6,313 nt of DNA from Candidatus Dormiibacterota bacterium (GTDB taxonomy: Bacteria; Chloroflexota; Dormibacteria; UBA8260): the NCBI GenBank assembly GCA_955652545.1, contig CATPCA010000068.1, positions 1 through 6,313 of the forward strand, written 5' to 3'. The notes under the pieces were generated by a model that was not told the origin of the DNA, did no database searches, and was given only the letters and a program-made list of their open reading frames with translations. This document shows positions 1 to 5,803 of the stretch, piece after piece (the stretch's first letter is position 1; every line of letters begins with the position of its first letter). The translations under genes and the position numbers were made by a program.

Positions 1-2562
1 GAACGGGTTGGCCGGCAGGATCTTCTCCTCGACGTAGCGGAGCAGGAACTTGCCCTCGGCATCGTCACGCGAGTAGCCGAACGTCGTCTGGGTCAGGTCG
101 TTGGTGCCGAAGGAGAAGAACTCCGCGTCCTCGGCGATCTCACCCGCCGTCAGCGCCGCCCGCGGCAGCTCGATCATGGTGCCGAACTTGTAGTCGACCT
201 TGGTCTTCGACTCGGCCAAGACGGTGCGCACCGTCTCCTCGAGGTAACGCCGGGTGCGGCGCAGCTCCTCGAGCGTACCGACCAGCGGGATCATGATCTC
301 CGGGTGTACGTCGACGCGTTCCTTGCGCAGTTGCACCGACGCCTCGATTATCGCGCGCACCTGCATCTCGATGATCTCGGGGAACATCAGGCCCAGCCGG
401 CAGCCGCGCATGCCCAGCATGGGGTTCTGCTCATGCAGGCGGCGCACCGCCTCGAGCATCGTCGCGCTCTTCCGCCACTTCTTCTCCGGCTCGCCACGGG
501 CCTGGGCAGCGGTGACCTCGACGAGCAGGTCCTCGAGGGACGGCAGGAACTCATGCAGCGGCGGGTCGATGAGACGGATCACCACCGGTAATCCCTTCAT
601 CGCCTTGAGAATGCCGTAGAAGTCGTCGCGCTGGAAGGGCAGCAGCTTGGCCAGCTCGGCGCGCCTTTCCTTCTCCGTCTCGGCCAGGATCATCGTCTGA
701 ACGATGGGCAGCCGCGACTGCTCCATGAACATGTGCTCGGTGCGGCACAGTCCGATCCCCTGGGCGCCGAACTCACGGGCGAGGACGGCGTCGTGCGGGT
801 AGTCGCCGTTGGCCCAGACCTGCATGCGTCGGAAGCCGTCGGCCCAGCGCAGCAGCTCCTTGAGCTCGCCGGAGATCTCGGGGTCGATCATCGCCACCTG
901 GCCAGCGATCACCCGCCCGGTGCTGCCGTCGATGGTGAAGTACTCACCTTCCTTGACCGTCTTGCCGCCGGCGACGAACTGTCGCTTGGTGAGGTCGACG
1001 CGGACCGACTCGGCCCCGGCAACGCAGGGCTTGCCCATCCCGCGCGCAACCACAGCCGCATGCGAGGTGCGGCCGCCGCGCGCCGTCAGCACCCCCTCCG
1101 CGGCGATCATGCCGTGCACGTCGTCGGGGTTGGTCTCGATGCGCACCAGGATGACCTTCTCGCCTTTGGCGGCAAGGGCTTCGGCGCGATCGGCGTCGAA
1201 CACCGCCTTGCCATAGGCCGCCCCCGGGGAAGCGGCCAGACCGGTGGTGAGAACGGTAACCTTTGCCTTGGGGTCGAGGCGGGTGTGCAGCAGCTGGTCG
1301 ACGTGGGTGGGCTCGACCCGCAGGACCGCCTCCTGCCTGGTGATGAGCCGTTCGCGCACCATGTCGACAGCGATCTTCACCGCCGCCTCGGCGGTGCGCT
1401 TGGCGCTGCGGGTCTGCAACATGTAGAGGTGACCGCGCTCGATGGTGAACTCCATGTCCTGCACGTCGCGGTAGTGCTTCTCGAGCCGCCGGGCGATGGT
1501 GGTGAACTGCTTGTACGCCTTGGGCAGGTCCTTGGCCAAAGCGCTGATCGGCTTGGGCGTGCGCGTCCCCGCGACCACGTCCTCGCCCTGCGCATTGGTG
1601 AGGTATTCGCCGTACAGCACCTTCTCCCCGGTCGACGGGTCGCGGGTGAAGGCGACGCCGGTGCCGGAGTCGTCGCCCATGTTGCCGAAGACCATCGACT
1701 GCACGTTGACTGCGGTGCCCAGGTTGTGCGGGATCTTGTTGAAATTGCGGTAGTCGACGGCACGCTTGTTGTTCCAAGACGAGAACACCGCGCCGATCGC
1801 CTCGCGCAGCTGGTCCATGGGGTCCTCGGGAAACTCGACGCCGGCGTGCTTGCGAACGAGCTTGCGGTAGCGTTCGATGACCTCGTCGAGGGCGGCCGGC
1901 TTGAGGTCGGCGTCGGTGCGCGCCCTGGCCTTCTTCTTGACGGCGTCGAGCTCGTGCTCGAACAGGTCGCCCTCGACGTCGAGCACGATCTTGCTGAACA
2001 GCTGGATGAAGCGGCGGTACGAGTCCTTGGCGAAGCGCTGATCGCCGGTGAGCTCGGCGAGTCCGCGCAGCGTCTGCGCGTTGAGGCCGAGGTTGAGGAC
2101 TGTATCCATCATCCCCGGCATGGAGAACTTGGCACCGCTGCGGACGCTGACCAGCAGCGGGTTGCGCGGGTCGCCGAACTGCTTGCCGGTCTTGCGCTCG
2201 GTCTCTCGCAACGCGGCGAGCACCTGCTCCCACATGCCGTTGGGGAACTTCTGGCCGCTGTCGTAGAACGCGTTGCACGCCTCGGTGGTGATGGTGAACC
2301 CGGGGGGCACGGGCAGGCCGGCCCGGGTCATCTCGGCGACGCCCGCGCCCTTGCCACCGAGCAGGTCGCGCATCGACGCGTCACCCTCCTCGAAGAGATA
2401 CACCCACTTGTGCGCCGTCCTGCGCCGCGGCCGGGCTCCGTTGGCGCCCGCCCCGGGTTTGGCCGGGGCAACGCGGCGCGTGGCGGCAGCTGCGGTGGCG
2501 GACTTTCCGCGCGGTGTGGTGGACGCGCGGCGTGCGCGGGTGTCGGGTGTGCCCGTGGGCAT
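1..2562 (-). CDS. ppdK: Pyruvate, phosphate dikinase, 3' end beyond the window
   Basis: PpdK catalyses reversible conversion of pyruvate, ATP and phosphate to phosphoenolpyruvate, AMP and pyrophosphate in the cytoplasm. The window holds 854 codons without a stop or frameshift. Seen in order: an Ala/Arg/Pro/Thr-rich extension (residues 1-49), the family start KWVYLFEEGDASMRDLLGGK, an ATP-grasp domain with K71, R141, E371, Q383 and R385 at the positions of known nucleotide-binding residues, the swivelling phosphohistidine domain with GGRTSHAAVVARGMGK (catalytic H501, T499 two residues before it), and the PEP/pyruvate TIM barrel with R607 (GLCRTEHMF), R663 (RLIDPPLHEF), E798 and N821-D822 (FGTNDLTQ). 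These align with the Clostridium symbiosum enzyme as I remember it (H455, R561, R617, E745, N768). The catalytic Cys, expected near residue 884, lies outside the window. The ATG is supported by GAGG seven bases upstream. Transcribed away from the other genes. Identity is very secure. Confidence 0.97.
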   Translation of the reverse strand, partial: MPTGTPDTRARRASTTPRGKSATAAAATRRVAPAKPGAGANGARPRRRTAHKWVYLFEEGDASMRDLLGGKGAGVAEMTRAGLPVPPGFTITTEACNAFYDSGQKFPNGMWEQVLAALRETERKTGKQFGDPRNPLLVSVRSGAKFSMPGMMDTVLNLGLNAQTLRGLAELTGDQRFAKDSYRRFIQLFSKIVLDVEGDLFEHELDAVKKKARARTDADLKPAALDEVIERYRKLVRKHAGVEFPEDPMDQLREAIGAVFSSWNNKRAVDYRNFNKIPHNLGTAVNVQSMVFGNMGDDSGTGVAFTRDPSTGEKVLYGEYLTNAQGEDVVAGTRTPKPISALAKDLPKAYKQFTTIARRLEKHYRDVQDMEFTIERGHLYMLQTRSAKRTAEAAVKIAVDMVRERLITRQEAVLRVEPTHVDQLLHTRLDPKAKVTVLTTGLAASPGAAYGKAVFDADRAEALAAKGEKVILVRIETNPDDVHGMIAAEGVLTARGGRTSHAAVVARGMGKPCVAGAESVRVDLTKRQFVAGGKTVKEGEYFTIDGSTGRVIAGQVAMIDPEISGELKELLRWADGFRRMQVWANGDYPHDAVLAREFGAQGIGLCRTEHMFMEQSRLPIVQTMILAETEKERRAELAKLLPFQRDDFYGILKAMKGLPVVIRLIDPPLHEFLPSLEDLLVEVTAAQARGEPEKKWRKSATMLEAVRRLHEQNPMLGMRGCRLGLMFPEIIEMQVRAIIEASVQLRKERVDVHPEIMIPLVGTLEELRRTRRYLEETVRTVLAESKTKVDYKFGTMIELPRAALTAGEIAEDAEFFSFGTNDLTQTTFGYSRDDAEGKFLLRYVEEKILPANPF

Positions 2563-2569
2563 GGAGAGA

Positions 2570-2573
2570 CCTC
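2570..2573 (-). promoter_or_regulatory. Shine-Dalgarno of ppdK
   Basis: On the minus strand GAGG lies seven bases before the ATG at 2562. It decides the start: it favours the long form of PpdK with the 49-residue N-terminal extension. The next in-frame ATG is codon 64, already inside the conserved ATP-grasp domain. Confidence 0.6.
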
Positions 2574-2606
2574 GCGACTGCATCTGGCTGCTGGCGACTG
2601 CGCGCG

Positions 2607-2615
2607 AGCGTAGCA
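2607..2615 (-). promoter_or_regulatory. Possible extended -10 promoter of ppdK
   Basis: The minus strand reads TGCTACGCT, an extended -10 (TGn followed by TAnnnT). Transcription would start near 2600 and give a leader of about 38 nt containing the GAGG ribosome site. No convincing -35 hexamer lies 16-18 bp further upstream. The 150-bp divergent intergenic region between ppdK and the peptidase gene must hold both promoters, and this is the best candidate for ppdK. Confidence 0.35.
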
Positions 2616-2699
2616 CTCGATCTCAGCGGGCTGGGCCGGCGGCCGTGCACCGCCGCCGCGCCCAGCCTGGGTCCGGCCCAATCGGGGCGGCCGACAGCG

Positions 2700-2705
2700 C
2701 AAAAT
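2700..2705 (+). promoter_or_regulatory. Possible -10 of a leaderless peptidase transcript
   Basis: CAAAAT matches four of six consensus -10 positions and ends seven bases before the GTG at 2713. Transcription would then begin at or next to the start codon. The 20 bp before the GTG contain no Shine-Dalgarno sequence, which fits a leaderless mRNA. There is no clear -35 element, so this is tentative. Confidence 0.3.
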
Positions 2706-2712
2706 CCGCGCC

Positions 2713-3534
2713 GTGAGAATCGCTGGCTACGGGTGGGTGCGCGACCTGCCCGACCACCGGGACCGCTACTGGCTGGCGCCTCCCCTGGCGTCGGCGCAGC
2801 TGCCCGCCGTCGTCGACCTCCGCCCCCAGTGCCCGCCCGTCTACGACCAGGGACAGCTTGGCTCCTGCACCGCCAATGCCATCGCCGGGGCGGTGCAGTT
2901 CGACGAGATCCGCTCCGGCATCGCGCCCACCTGGACACCATCGCGGCTCTTCATCTACTACAACGAGCGCGTCCTCGAGGGCAACGTCGACAGCGACAGC
3001 GGCGCGCAGCTCCGCGACGGCATCAAGGTGATCGCGGCGGACGGGGTGTGTCCGGAGACCGACTGGCCGTACGACATCAACCGGTTCGCGGAGCGGCCGC
3101 CGCAGCAGGCGTTCAGCGACGCGGTTCGCGACCGCGTCGGCAGCTACCAGCGGGTGACCCAGTCGCTGGCTCAGCTGAAGACGTGCATCGCCTCGCGCTT
3201 CACATTCGTGTTCGGCTTCACCGTGTTCAGCTCGTTCGAATCGTCAGGGGTTGCCGGCACCGGGGTGATCCCGCTGCCGCAGCCGTCGGAGAGCCCGGTC
3301 GGCGGGCACGCGGTGGTGTGCGTGGGCTACGAGGATGCCAGGCAGGCATTCATCATCCGCAACTCGTGGGGCACGGGCTGGGGCGACGCCGGCTATGGGT
3401 ACATGCCCTACGCCTACATCCTCGACGCCGGCCTCGCCGCTGACTTCTGGACGATTCGCGCGGCGCCGGGCGGCCCTTCGCTGCGCGTACGGCACACCGG
3501 GTCGGCCAGCCAGCGCGCTGAGGACGACGACTGA
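2713..3534 (+). CDS. Papain-family (C1) cysteine peptidase without signal peptide
   Basis: A 273-residue protein with a complete papain-type active site. Q46 (oxyanion hole) and nucleophile C52 lie in VYDQGQLGSCTANA with the papain Q-to-C spacing of six. H199 lies in VGGHAVVCVGY and N217 in IIRNSWGTGWGDAGYGY. Predicted activity is hydrolysis of peptide bonds; the substrate is unknown. The N-terminus (GYGWVRDLPDHRDRYW) resembles other bacterial members of this subgroup. There is no hydrophobic signal peptide and only 51 residues precede the catalytic Cys, so there is no room for a papain-type inhibitory propeptide. The protein is therefore probably cytoplasmic or exported by an unrecognised route, and made active or controlled otherwise. 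The C-terminus is polar and ends in acidic residues (AEDDD). The GTG start is chosen because homology begins at once; no ribosome site is visible. It is divergent from ppdK and 67 bp upstream of leuB, with no evident functional link to either. Confidence 0.9.
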   Translation: MRIAGYGWVRDLPDHRDRYWLAPPLASAQLPAVVDLRPQCPPVYDQGQLGSCTANAIAGAVQFDEIRSGIAPTWTPSRLFIYYNERVLEGNVDSDSGAQLRDGIKVIAADGVCPETDWPYDINRFAERPPQQAFSDAVRDRVGSYQRVTQSLAQLKTCIASRFTFVFGFTVFSSFESSGVAGTGVIPLPQPSESPVGGHAVVCVGYEDARQAFIIRNSWGTGWGDAGYGYMPYAYILDAGLAADFWTIRAAPGGPSLRVRHTGSASQRAEDDD

Positions 3535-3589
3535 GCGCTGCGTTGCCCATTGACGGTGCACGACTGTTCAGCCACGCCGAGTGCGGTGT

Positions 3590-3595
3590 TAGCGT
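3590..3595 (+). promoter_or_regulatory. Possible -10 of a leaderless leuB transcript
   Basis: TAGCGT (TAnnnT type, in the context TGTTAGCGT) ends six bases before the GTG start codon of leuB. With no Shine-Dalgarno sequence before that GTG, transcription probably starts at the first base of the codon. The -35 region is not recognisable. TTGACG at 3550-3555 is 34 bp upstream of the hexamer, too far to be its partner. Confidence 0.45.
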
Positions 3596-3601
3596 CGGCC
3601 G

Positions 3602-4678
3602 GTGAACGATGAGGCGCGCATCGTCGTGCTCCCCGGTGACGGCGACGGTCCCGAGGTCACGCACGCCGCCGAGGGTGTGCTCCGCGCGGCCTGCGACATG
3701 CACCACATCCGTATCGACATCGTGGAACGTCACGTGGGCGGCGCCGCCATCGACGCCGAGGGCGCGCCTATCTCGGGCCAGACATTCACCGCGTGCGCCG
3801 ACGCGACCGCGATTCTCTTCGGCGCCACCGGGTCGCCGCGATGGGACCATCTCACCGGTGACGCCAGACCCGGGTCATCGCTGATCCGGCTGCGACGGGC
3901 CCTGCAGCTGTGCGTCAACCTTCGACCGGTGCGGGTCCACGCTGGGCTCGAGCACCGCACAACTCTGCGCGCTGAGGTCGTCGCCGGCTGCGACATCGTC
4001 GTGGTTCGCGAGCTCGCCGGCGGCATCTACTACGGCGAGAGCGGCCGCTCGGGTAGCGGCGCCGACGAGCGCGCCTACGACACCATGGCGTACTCGCGTG
4101 CCGAGATCGAGCGCGTTGCGCGCCCCGCATTCGAGCTGGCACTGCGCCGTCACCGCCGGCTCGTCTCAGTCGACAAGGCCAACGTGCTCACCAGCGGCCG
4201 CTTCTGGCGCGAGGTGGTCGACGACGTCGCCCGCGAGTACCCGGCCGTCAGCCTCGAGCACGCGCTGGTGGACAGCTTCGCTCTGCGATTGGTGCAGCGA
4301 CCGCGCGACCTCGACGTGATCCTCGCCGAGAACCTCTTCGGTGACATCCTCAGCGACGAGGCCGCGGCGCTGTCCGGTTCGATCGGCCTGCTTCCGTCGG
4401 CCAGCCTGCCCGCCGGCGAGGGCGTCGGCCCCGCGCTCTACGAGCCCGTTCACGGTAGCGCCCCCGACATCGCCGGCCAGGGGATCGCCAACCCGGTCGG
4501 CGCGATCCTCAGCATCGCCCTGATGCTGGAGCACTCATTGGGCAGTACCCAGGGGGCGGCCGCGGTCAGCGCCGCGGTCGACGCGGTGATCGCGGCGGGG
4601 GTGCTCACCCGCGATCTCGGCGGGACAGCGACGACCGACGAGGTGGCCGCCGCAGTGATCGCCGCGCTGGCGGTCTGA
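3602..4678 (+). CDS. leuB: 3-isopropylmalate dehydrogenase
   Basis: LeuB oxidatively decarboxylates 3-isopropylmalate with NAD+ in leucine synthesis (cytoplasm). The 358 residues cover the whole beta-decarboxylating dehydrogenase fold. Visible motifs: LPGDGDGPEV (residues 10-19), substrate arginines R98 (LRRALQL), R108 (NLRPV) and R136 (VREL), Y143 in GGIYYG, K192 and N194 (DKANVL), metal ligands D224, D248 and D252 (ENLFGDILSDEAA), and EPVHGSAPDIAGQGIANP with D289 for NAD+ preference. The substrate loop reads SSLIRLRR. Where homoisocitrate dehydrogenase of Thermus has a specificity Arg (R85), this protein has I95, and the VREL..GIYYG motif is the isopropylmalate type, so I prefer LeuB; R96 next to I95 leaves some doubt. 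The usual DGIGPEV Ile is Asp here (D15), which is uncommon. It stands alone without leuC or leuD. The GTG start fits family length. Confidence 0.93.
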   Translation: MNDEARIVVLPGDGDGPEVTHAAEGVLRAACDMHHIRIDIVERHVGGAAIDAEGAPISGQTFTACADATAILFGATGSPRWDHLTGDARPGSSLIRLRRALQLCVNLRPVRVHAGLEHRTTLRAEVVAGCDIVVVRELAGGIYYGESGRSGSGADERAYDTMAYSRAEIERVARPAFELALRRHRRLVSVDKANVLTSGRFWREVVDDVAREYPAVSLEHALVDSFALRLVQRPRDLDVILAENLFGDILSDEAAALSGSIGLLPSASLPAGEGVGPALYEPVHGSAPDIAGQGIANPVGAILSIALMLEHSLGSTQGAAAVSAAVDAVIAAGVLTRDLGGTATTDEVAAAVIAALAV

Positions 4679-4715
4679 TCCGGTGTTCGCCTGTGCGTTC
4701 GTTCCCGGGCCGGGA

Positions 4716-4721
4716 TAAGCT
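4716..4721 (+). promoter_or_regulatory. Possible -10 of the cupredoxin-like gene
   Basis: TAAGCT fits TAnnnT and sits about 39 bp before the chosen GTG. Transcription would begin near 4728 and give a leader of about 27 nt that includes the AGGGGGAA ribosome site. No good -35 is visible. The gap after leuB is only 76 bp and shows no terminator, so readthrough from leuB is also possible. Confidence 0.35.
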
Positions 4722-4742
4722 ACGGGCGGGATCGTGTCCGGC

Positions 4743-4750
4743 AGGGGGAA
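4743..4750 (+). promoter_or_regulatory. Shine-Dalgarno deciding the 4755 start
   Basis: AGGGGGAA lies four bases before the GTG at 4755. It is the strongest ribosome site in the window. It favours 4755 over the in-frame GTG at 4734, which would place this purine run inside the coding sequence and add seven residues ahead of the signal peptide. Confidence 0.65.
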
Positions 4751-4754
4751 CCAC

Positions 4755-5516
4755 GTGCGGTACCGGCTCCGTCTGCGCGCCGGCGCTGTGGCCATCATGG
4801 CGCTCGCAGCCTCGGTGGCCATGTCGTTTGGCCTCCTCGCCGCGCGACCAGCTGCGGCCAGGGCAGCCGGGGTCACAGTGAGCATTCTCACCGCGCCCGG
4901 CTGCTCAGGTCATACGGCGGCCAGGAGCGCCTACTGTTTCCAGCCCAGCGCAGTCACCACGCCATCGGGCGGCACGGTGACCTGGCAGAACAAGACCGGC
5001 GTCCCGCAGACGTTGACGCTGTGCGATGCCACGTGCGGCAGCAATGGCTCGGGCAGCGGCGGTGACTCGCCGTTCCCGACCTCGGGACAACTCATCGACG
5101 CACAGGGGTCGTATCCATTCACGTTCTCCGGGGTCGGCACGTATAACTACTACTGCCTCCCAACTCCGCAGACGTGCGGCGTCGGCCTGGTGAAGGTCAC
5201 CGCCGCCGCCAGCCCCACTCCCAGCCCCGTGCAGCTCTCGCTTGGACCGGTGACCGCACGATCGAGCACGCCAAGGCCCGCGACGACGCCCAGCCCGACG
5301 CCGAGCCCGACGCCAACGCCGTCCGACACCCCGCCGGCGGTCGCGGTCACGACGCCCAGCTCGGACACGCCATCCACTCCCGCGTCGCTCCCCTTGGCGA
5401 CGGACGGCAACGGCAACTCCGGCAGTGGCCCGCCACTGGTGATCATCGTGCTGATCATCCTCACGCTCGTTGCCATCGGCGGCGGCGTCCTGTCCTTCCG
5501 CCTCTTCCGACAGTAG
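4755..5516 (+). CDS. Exported, membrane-anchored cupredoxin-like protein lacking copper ligands
   Basis: A 253-residue protein. Residues 1-38 look like a Sec signal peptide: basic start (MRYRLRLR), hydrophobic core, and an ARPAAARA-type end. Residues 39-150 resemble a plastocyanin-type cupredoxin: FQPSAVTTPSGGTVTWQN, then GVPQTLTLCD, a small loop, and GTYNYYCLPTPQTCGVGLVKV. In copper-binding relatives the second motif has His where Q85 stands. The final motif normally supplies Cys, His and Met; here only C134 remains, with no His or Met after it. Six cysteines (50, 61, 90, 94, 134, 141) could form disulfides. Residues 151-226 are a Thr/Pro/Ser-rich linker. Residues 227-247 form a transmembrane helix followed by a short tail (FRLFRQ), giving a domain held outside the cytoplasmic membrane. 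Function is unknown; electron transfer is unlikely without copper. Its gene lies 76 bp after leuB. Confidence 0.75.
   Translation: MRYRLRLRAGAVAIMALAASVAMSFGLLAARPAAARAAGVTVSILTAPGCSGHTAARSAYCFQPSAVTTPSGGTVTWQNKTGVPQTLTLCDATCGSNGSGSGGDSPFPTSGQLIDAQGSYPFTFSGVGTYNYYCLPTPQTCGVGLVKVTAAASPTPSPVQLSLGPVTARSSTPRPATTPSPTPSPTPTPSDTPPAVAVTTPSSDTPSTPASLPLATDGNGNSGSGPPLVIIVLIILTLVAIGGGVLSFRLFRQ
5284..5319 (+). repeat. 12-bp tandem repeat coding a TPSP linker
   Basis: About three copies of a 12-bp unit: CGACGCCCAGCC, CGACGCCGAGCC and a diverged CGACGCCAACGC. They encode the TPSPTPSPTPTP stretch of the linker in the cupredoxin-like protein. Such repeats change length easily by slippage, which alters the reach of the domain above the membrane but not the reading frame. 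Confidence 0.7.
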
Positions 5517-5569
5517 GGCCGGCGCGCTCGCGGCCACGATCGACTTCGTACTCGCGGGGCTCGCGGCGG

Positions 5570-5599
5570 TTGACGAAAACCCCGGACGTCCCGTACCCT
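5570..5599 (+). promoter_or_regulatory. Sigma-70-type promoter of the homocitrate synthase gene
   Basis: TTGACG at 5570-5575 and TACCCT at 5594-5599 are separated by 18 bp. This is the only place in the window where a good -35 and -10 appear together at proper spacing. Transcription should start near 5606-5607, leaving a leader of about 197 nt before the ATG at 5804. The promoter lies 53 bp after the stop of the cupredoxin-like gene and upstream of the terminator at 5730-5763. Confidence 0.6.
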
Positions 5600-5611
5600 G
5601 CCCGTCAATTC

Positions 5612-5698
5612 ATGCAGATGTCGCACCTCGCCCGCAAATCGATGGCACGGTCGTTCCCCGCCGGGAAACCTGACGTGCCCTGCGACTCTGCTCGCTGA
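5612..5698 (+). CDS. Possible 28-residue leader peptide
   Basis: A short frame starting with ATG five or six bases after the predicted transcription start and encoding MQMSHLARKSMARSFPAGKP followed by DVPCDSAR. It has no ribosome site but could be read as a near-leaderless mRNA. Its TGA stop (5696-5698) falls inside the left arm of the CTGAGC/GCTCAG hairpin, so a terminating ribosome would disturb the structures beside the terminator. It has no run of Leu, Ile or Val codons and only two separated Lys codons, so it is not a classical amino-acid attenuator. It may be a chance frame. Confidence 0.2.
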   Translation: MQMSHLARKSMARSFPAGKPDVPCDSAR

Positions 5699-5726
5699 GC
5701 CCAAGCTCAGCCGGCGACACCGAGCA
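5654..5726 (+). promoter_or_regulatory. Structured, possibly pseudoknotted RNA leader
   Basis: Within the leader of the homocitrate synthase gene, CGCCGG (5659-5664) is complementary to CCGGCG (5711-5716), and TGCTCG (5689-5694) to CGAGCA (5721-5726). The two helices interlock as a pseudoknot. A perfect hairpin, CTGAGC-CCAA-GCTCAG (5695-5710), fills the space between the 5' strand of the second helix and the 3' strand of the first with no unpaired base on either side. An alternative hairpin, TTCCC-CGCC-GGGAA (5654-5667), uses part of the first helix and presents CGCC in its loop. The second helix can also extend after a bulge by pairing CTCT (5686-5689) with AGAG (5731-5734), which would invade the terminator stem. 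All pairings are read by eye; folding energy and conservation are untested. I see no T-box (no TGGnACCGCG) and no known riboswitch that I can name. Confidence 0.4.
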
Positions 5727-5729
5727 CCG

Positions 5730-5763
5730 AAGAGGACCCCCGCGGGTGTCCTCTTTTCGTTTT
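5730..5763 (+). terminator. Intrinsic terminator ahead of the homocitrate synthase gene
   Basis: AAGAGGAC (5730-5737) pairs with GTCCTCTT (5748-5755). A C-T mismatch and two inner C-G pairs close a CGCG loop, and TTTTCGTTTT follows (5754-5763). It lies between a good promoter (5570-5599) and the ATG at 5804, with only about 40 bp left for any other promoter. That suggests an attenuator. It could also or instead end transcripts of the cupredoxin-like gene, whose stop is about 210 bp upstream. Confidence 0.75.
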
Positions 5764-5803
5764 CCGACGCAGAAACGTCAATCCACACACACGGATCGAT
5801 CAC

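Noticed and set aside
733..2613. A 626-codon plus-strand open frame antisense to ppdK
   Set aside because: It mirrors the ppdK codons in GC-rich DNA, has no recognisable domain, and the minus strand encodes an unmistakable PpdK over the same bases. Long antisense frames are expected when third positions are G/C rich. The same applies to the 444-codon minus-strand frame at 944-2278.
2563..2712. A further gene or RNA in the divergent intergenic region
   Set aside because: The 150 bp show only GC-rich, unstructured sequence and two promoter-like hexamers. Open frames across it are extensions of shadows of ppdK and the peptidase gene.
3550..3555. TTGACG as the -35 of the leuB promoter
   Set aside because: It is 34 bp from the likely -10 at 3590-3595. 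No suitable TAnnnT hexamer lies 16-18 bp after TTGACG itself.
3602..4678. Homoisocitrate or isocitrate dehydrogenase instead of LeuB
   Set aside because: The VREL..GIYYG motif and hydrophobic L94-I95 in the substrate loop are isopropylmalate-type. Homoisocitrate enzymes have VREN.EG and an Arg at the loop position occupied here by I95.
4734..4757. GTG at 4734 as start of the cupredoxin-like gene
   Set aside because: It would bury the AGGGGGAA ribosome site inside the gene and add seven polar residues before the signal peptide. The GTG at 4755 has ideal ribosome-site spacing and a normal signal-peptide beginning.
5385..5405. SLPLATDG before the C-terminal helix as a sortase signal
   Set aside because: It does not fit LPxTG or LAxTG, and about ten residues separate it from the hydrophobic helix. 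Simple anchoring by the transmembrane helix explains the C-terminus better.
5600..5763. T-box or lysine riboswitch in the homocitrate synthase leader
   Set aside because: There is no TGGnACCGCG T-box sequence before the terminator, and the leader is too short and lacks the five-helix core of a lysine riboswitch. The structure remains unassigned.
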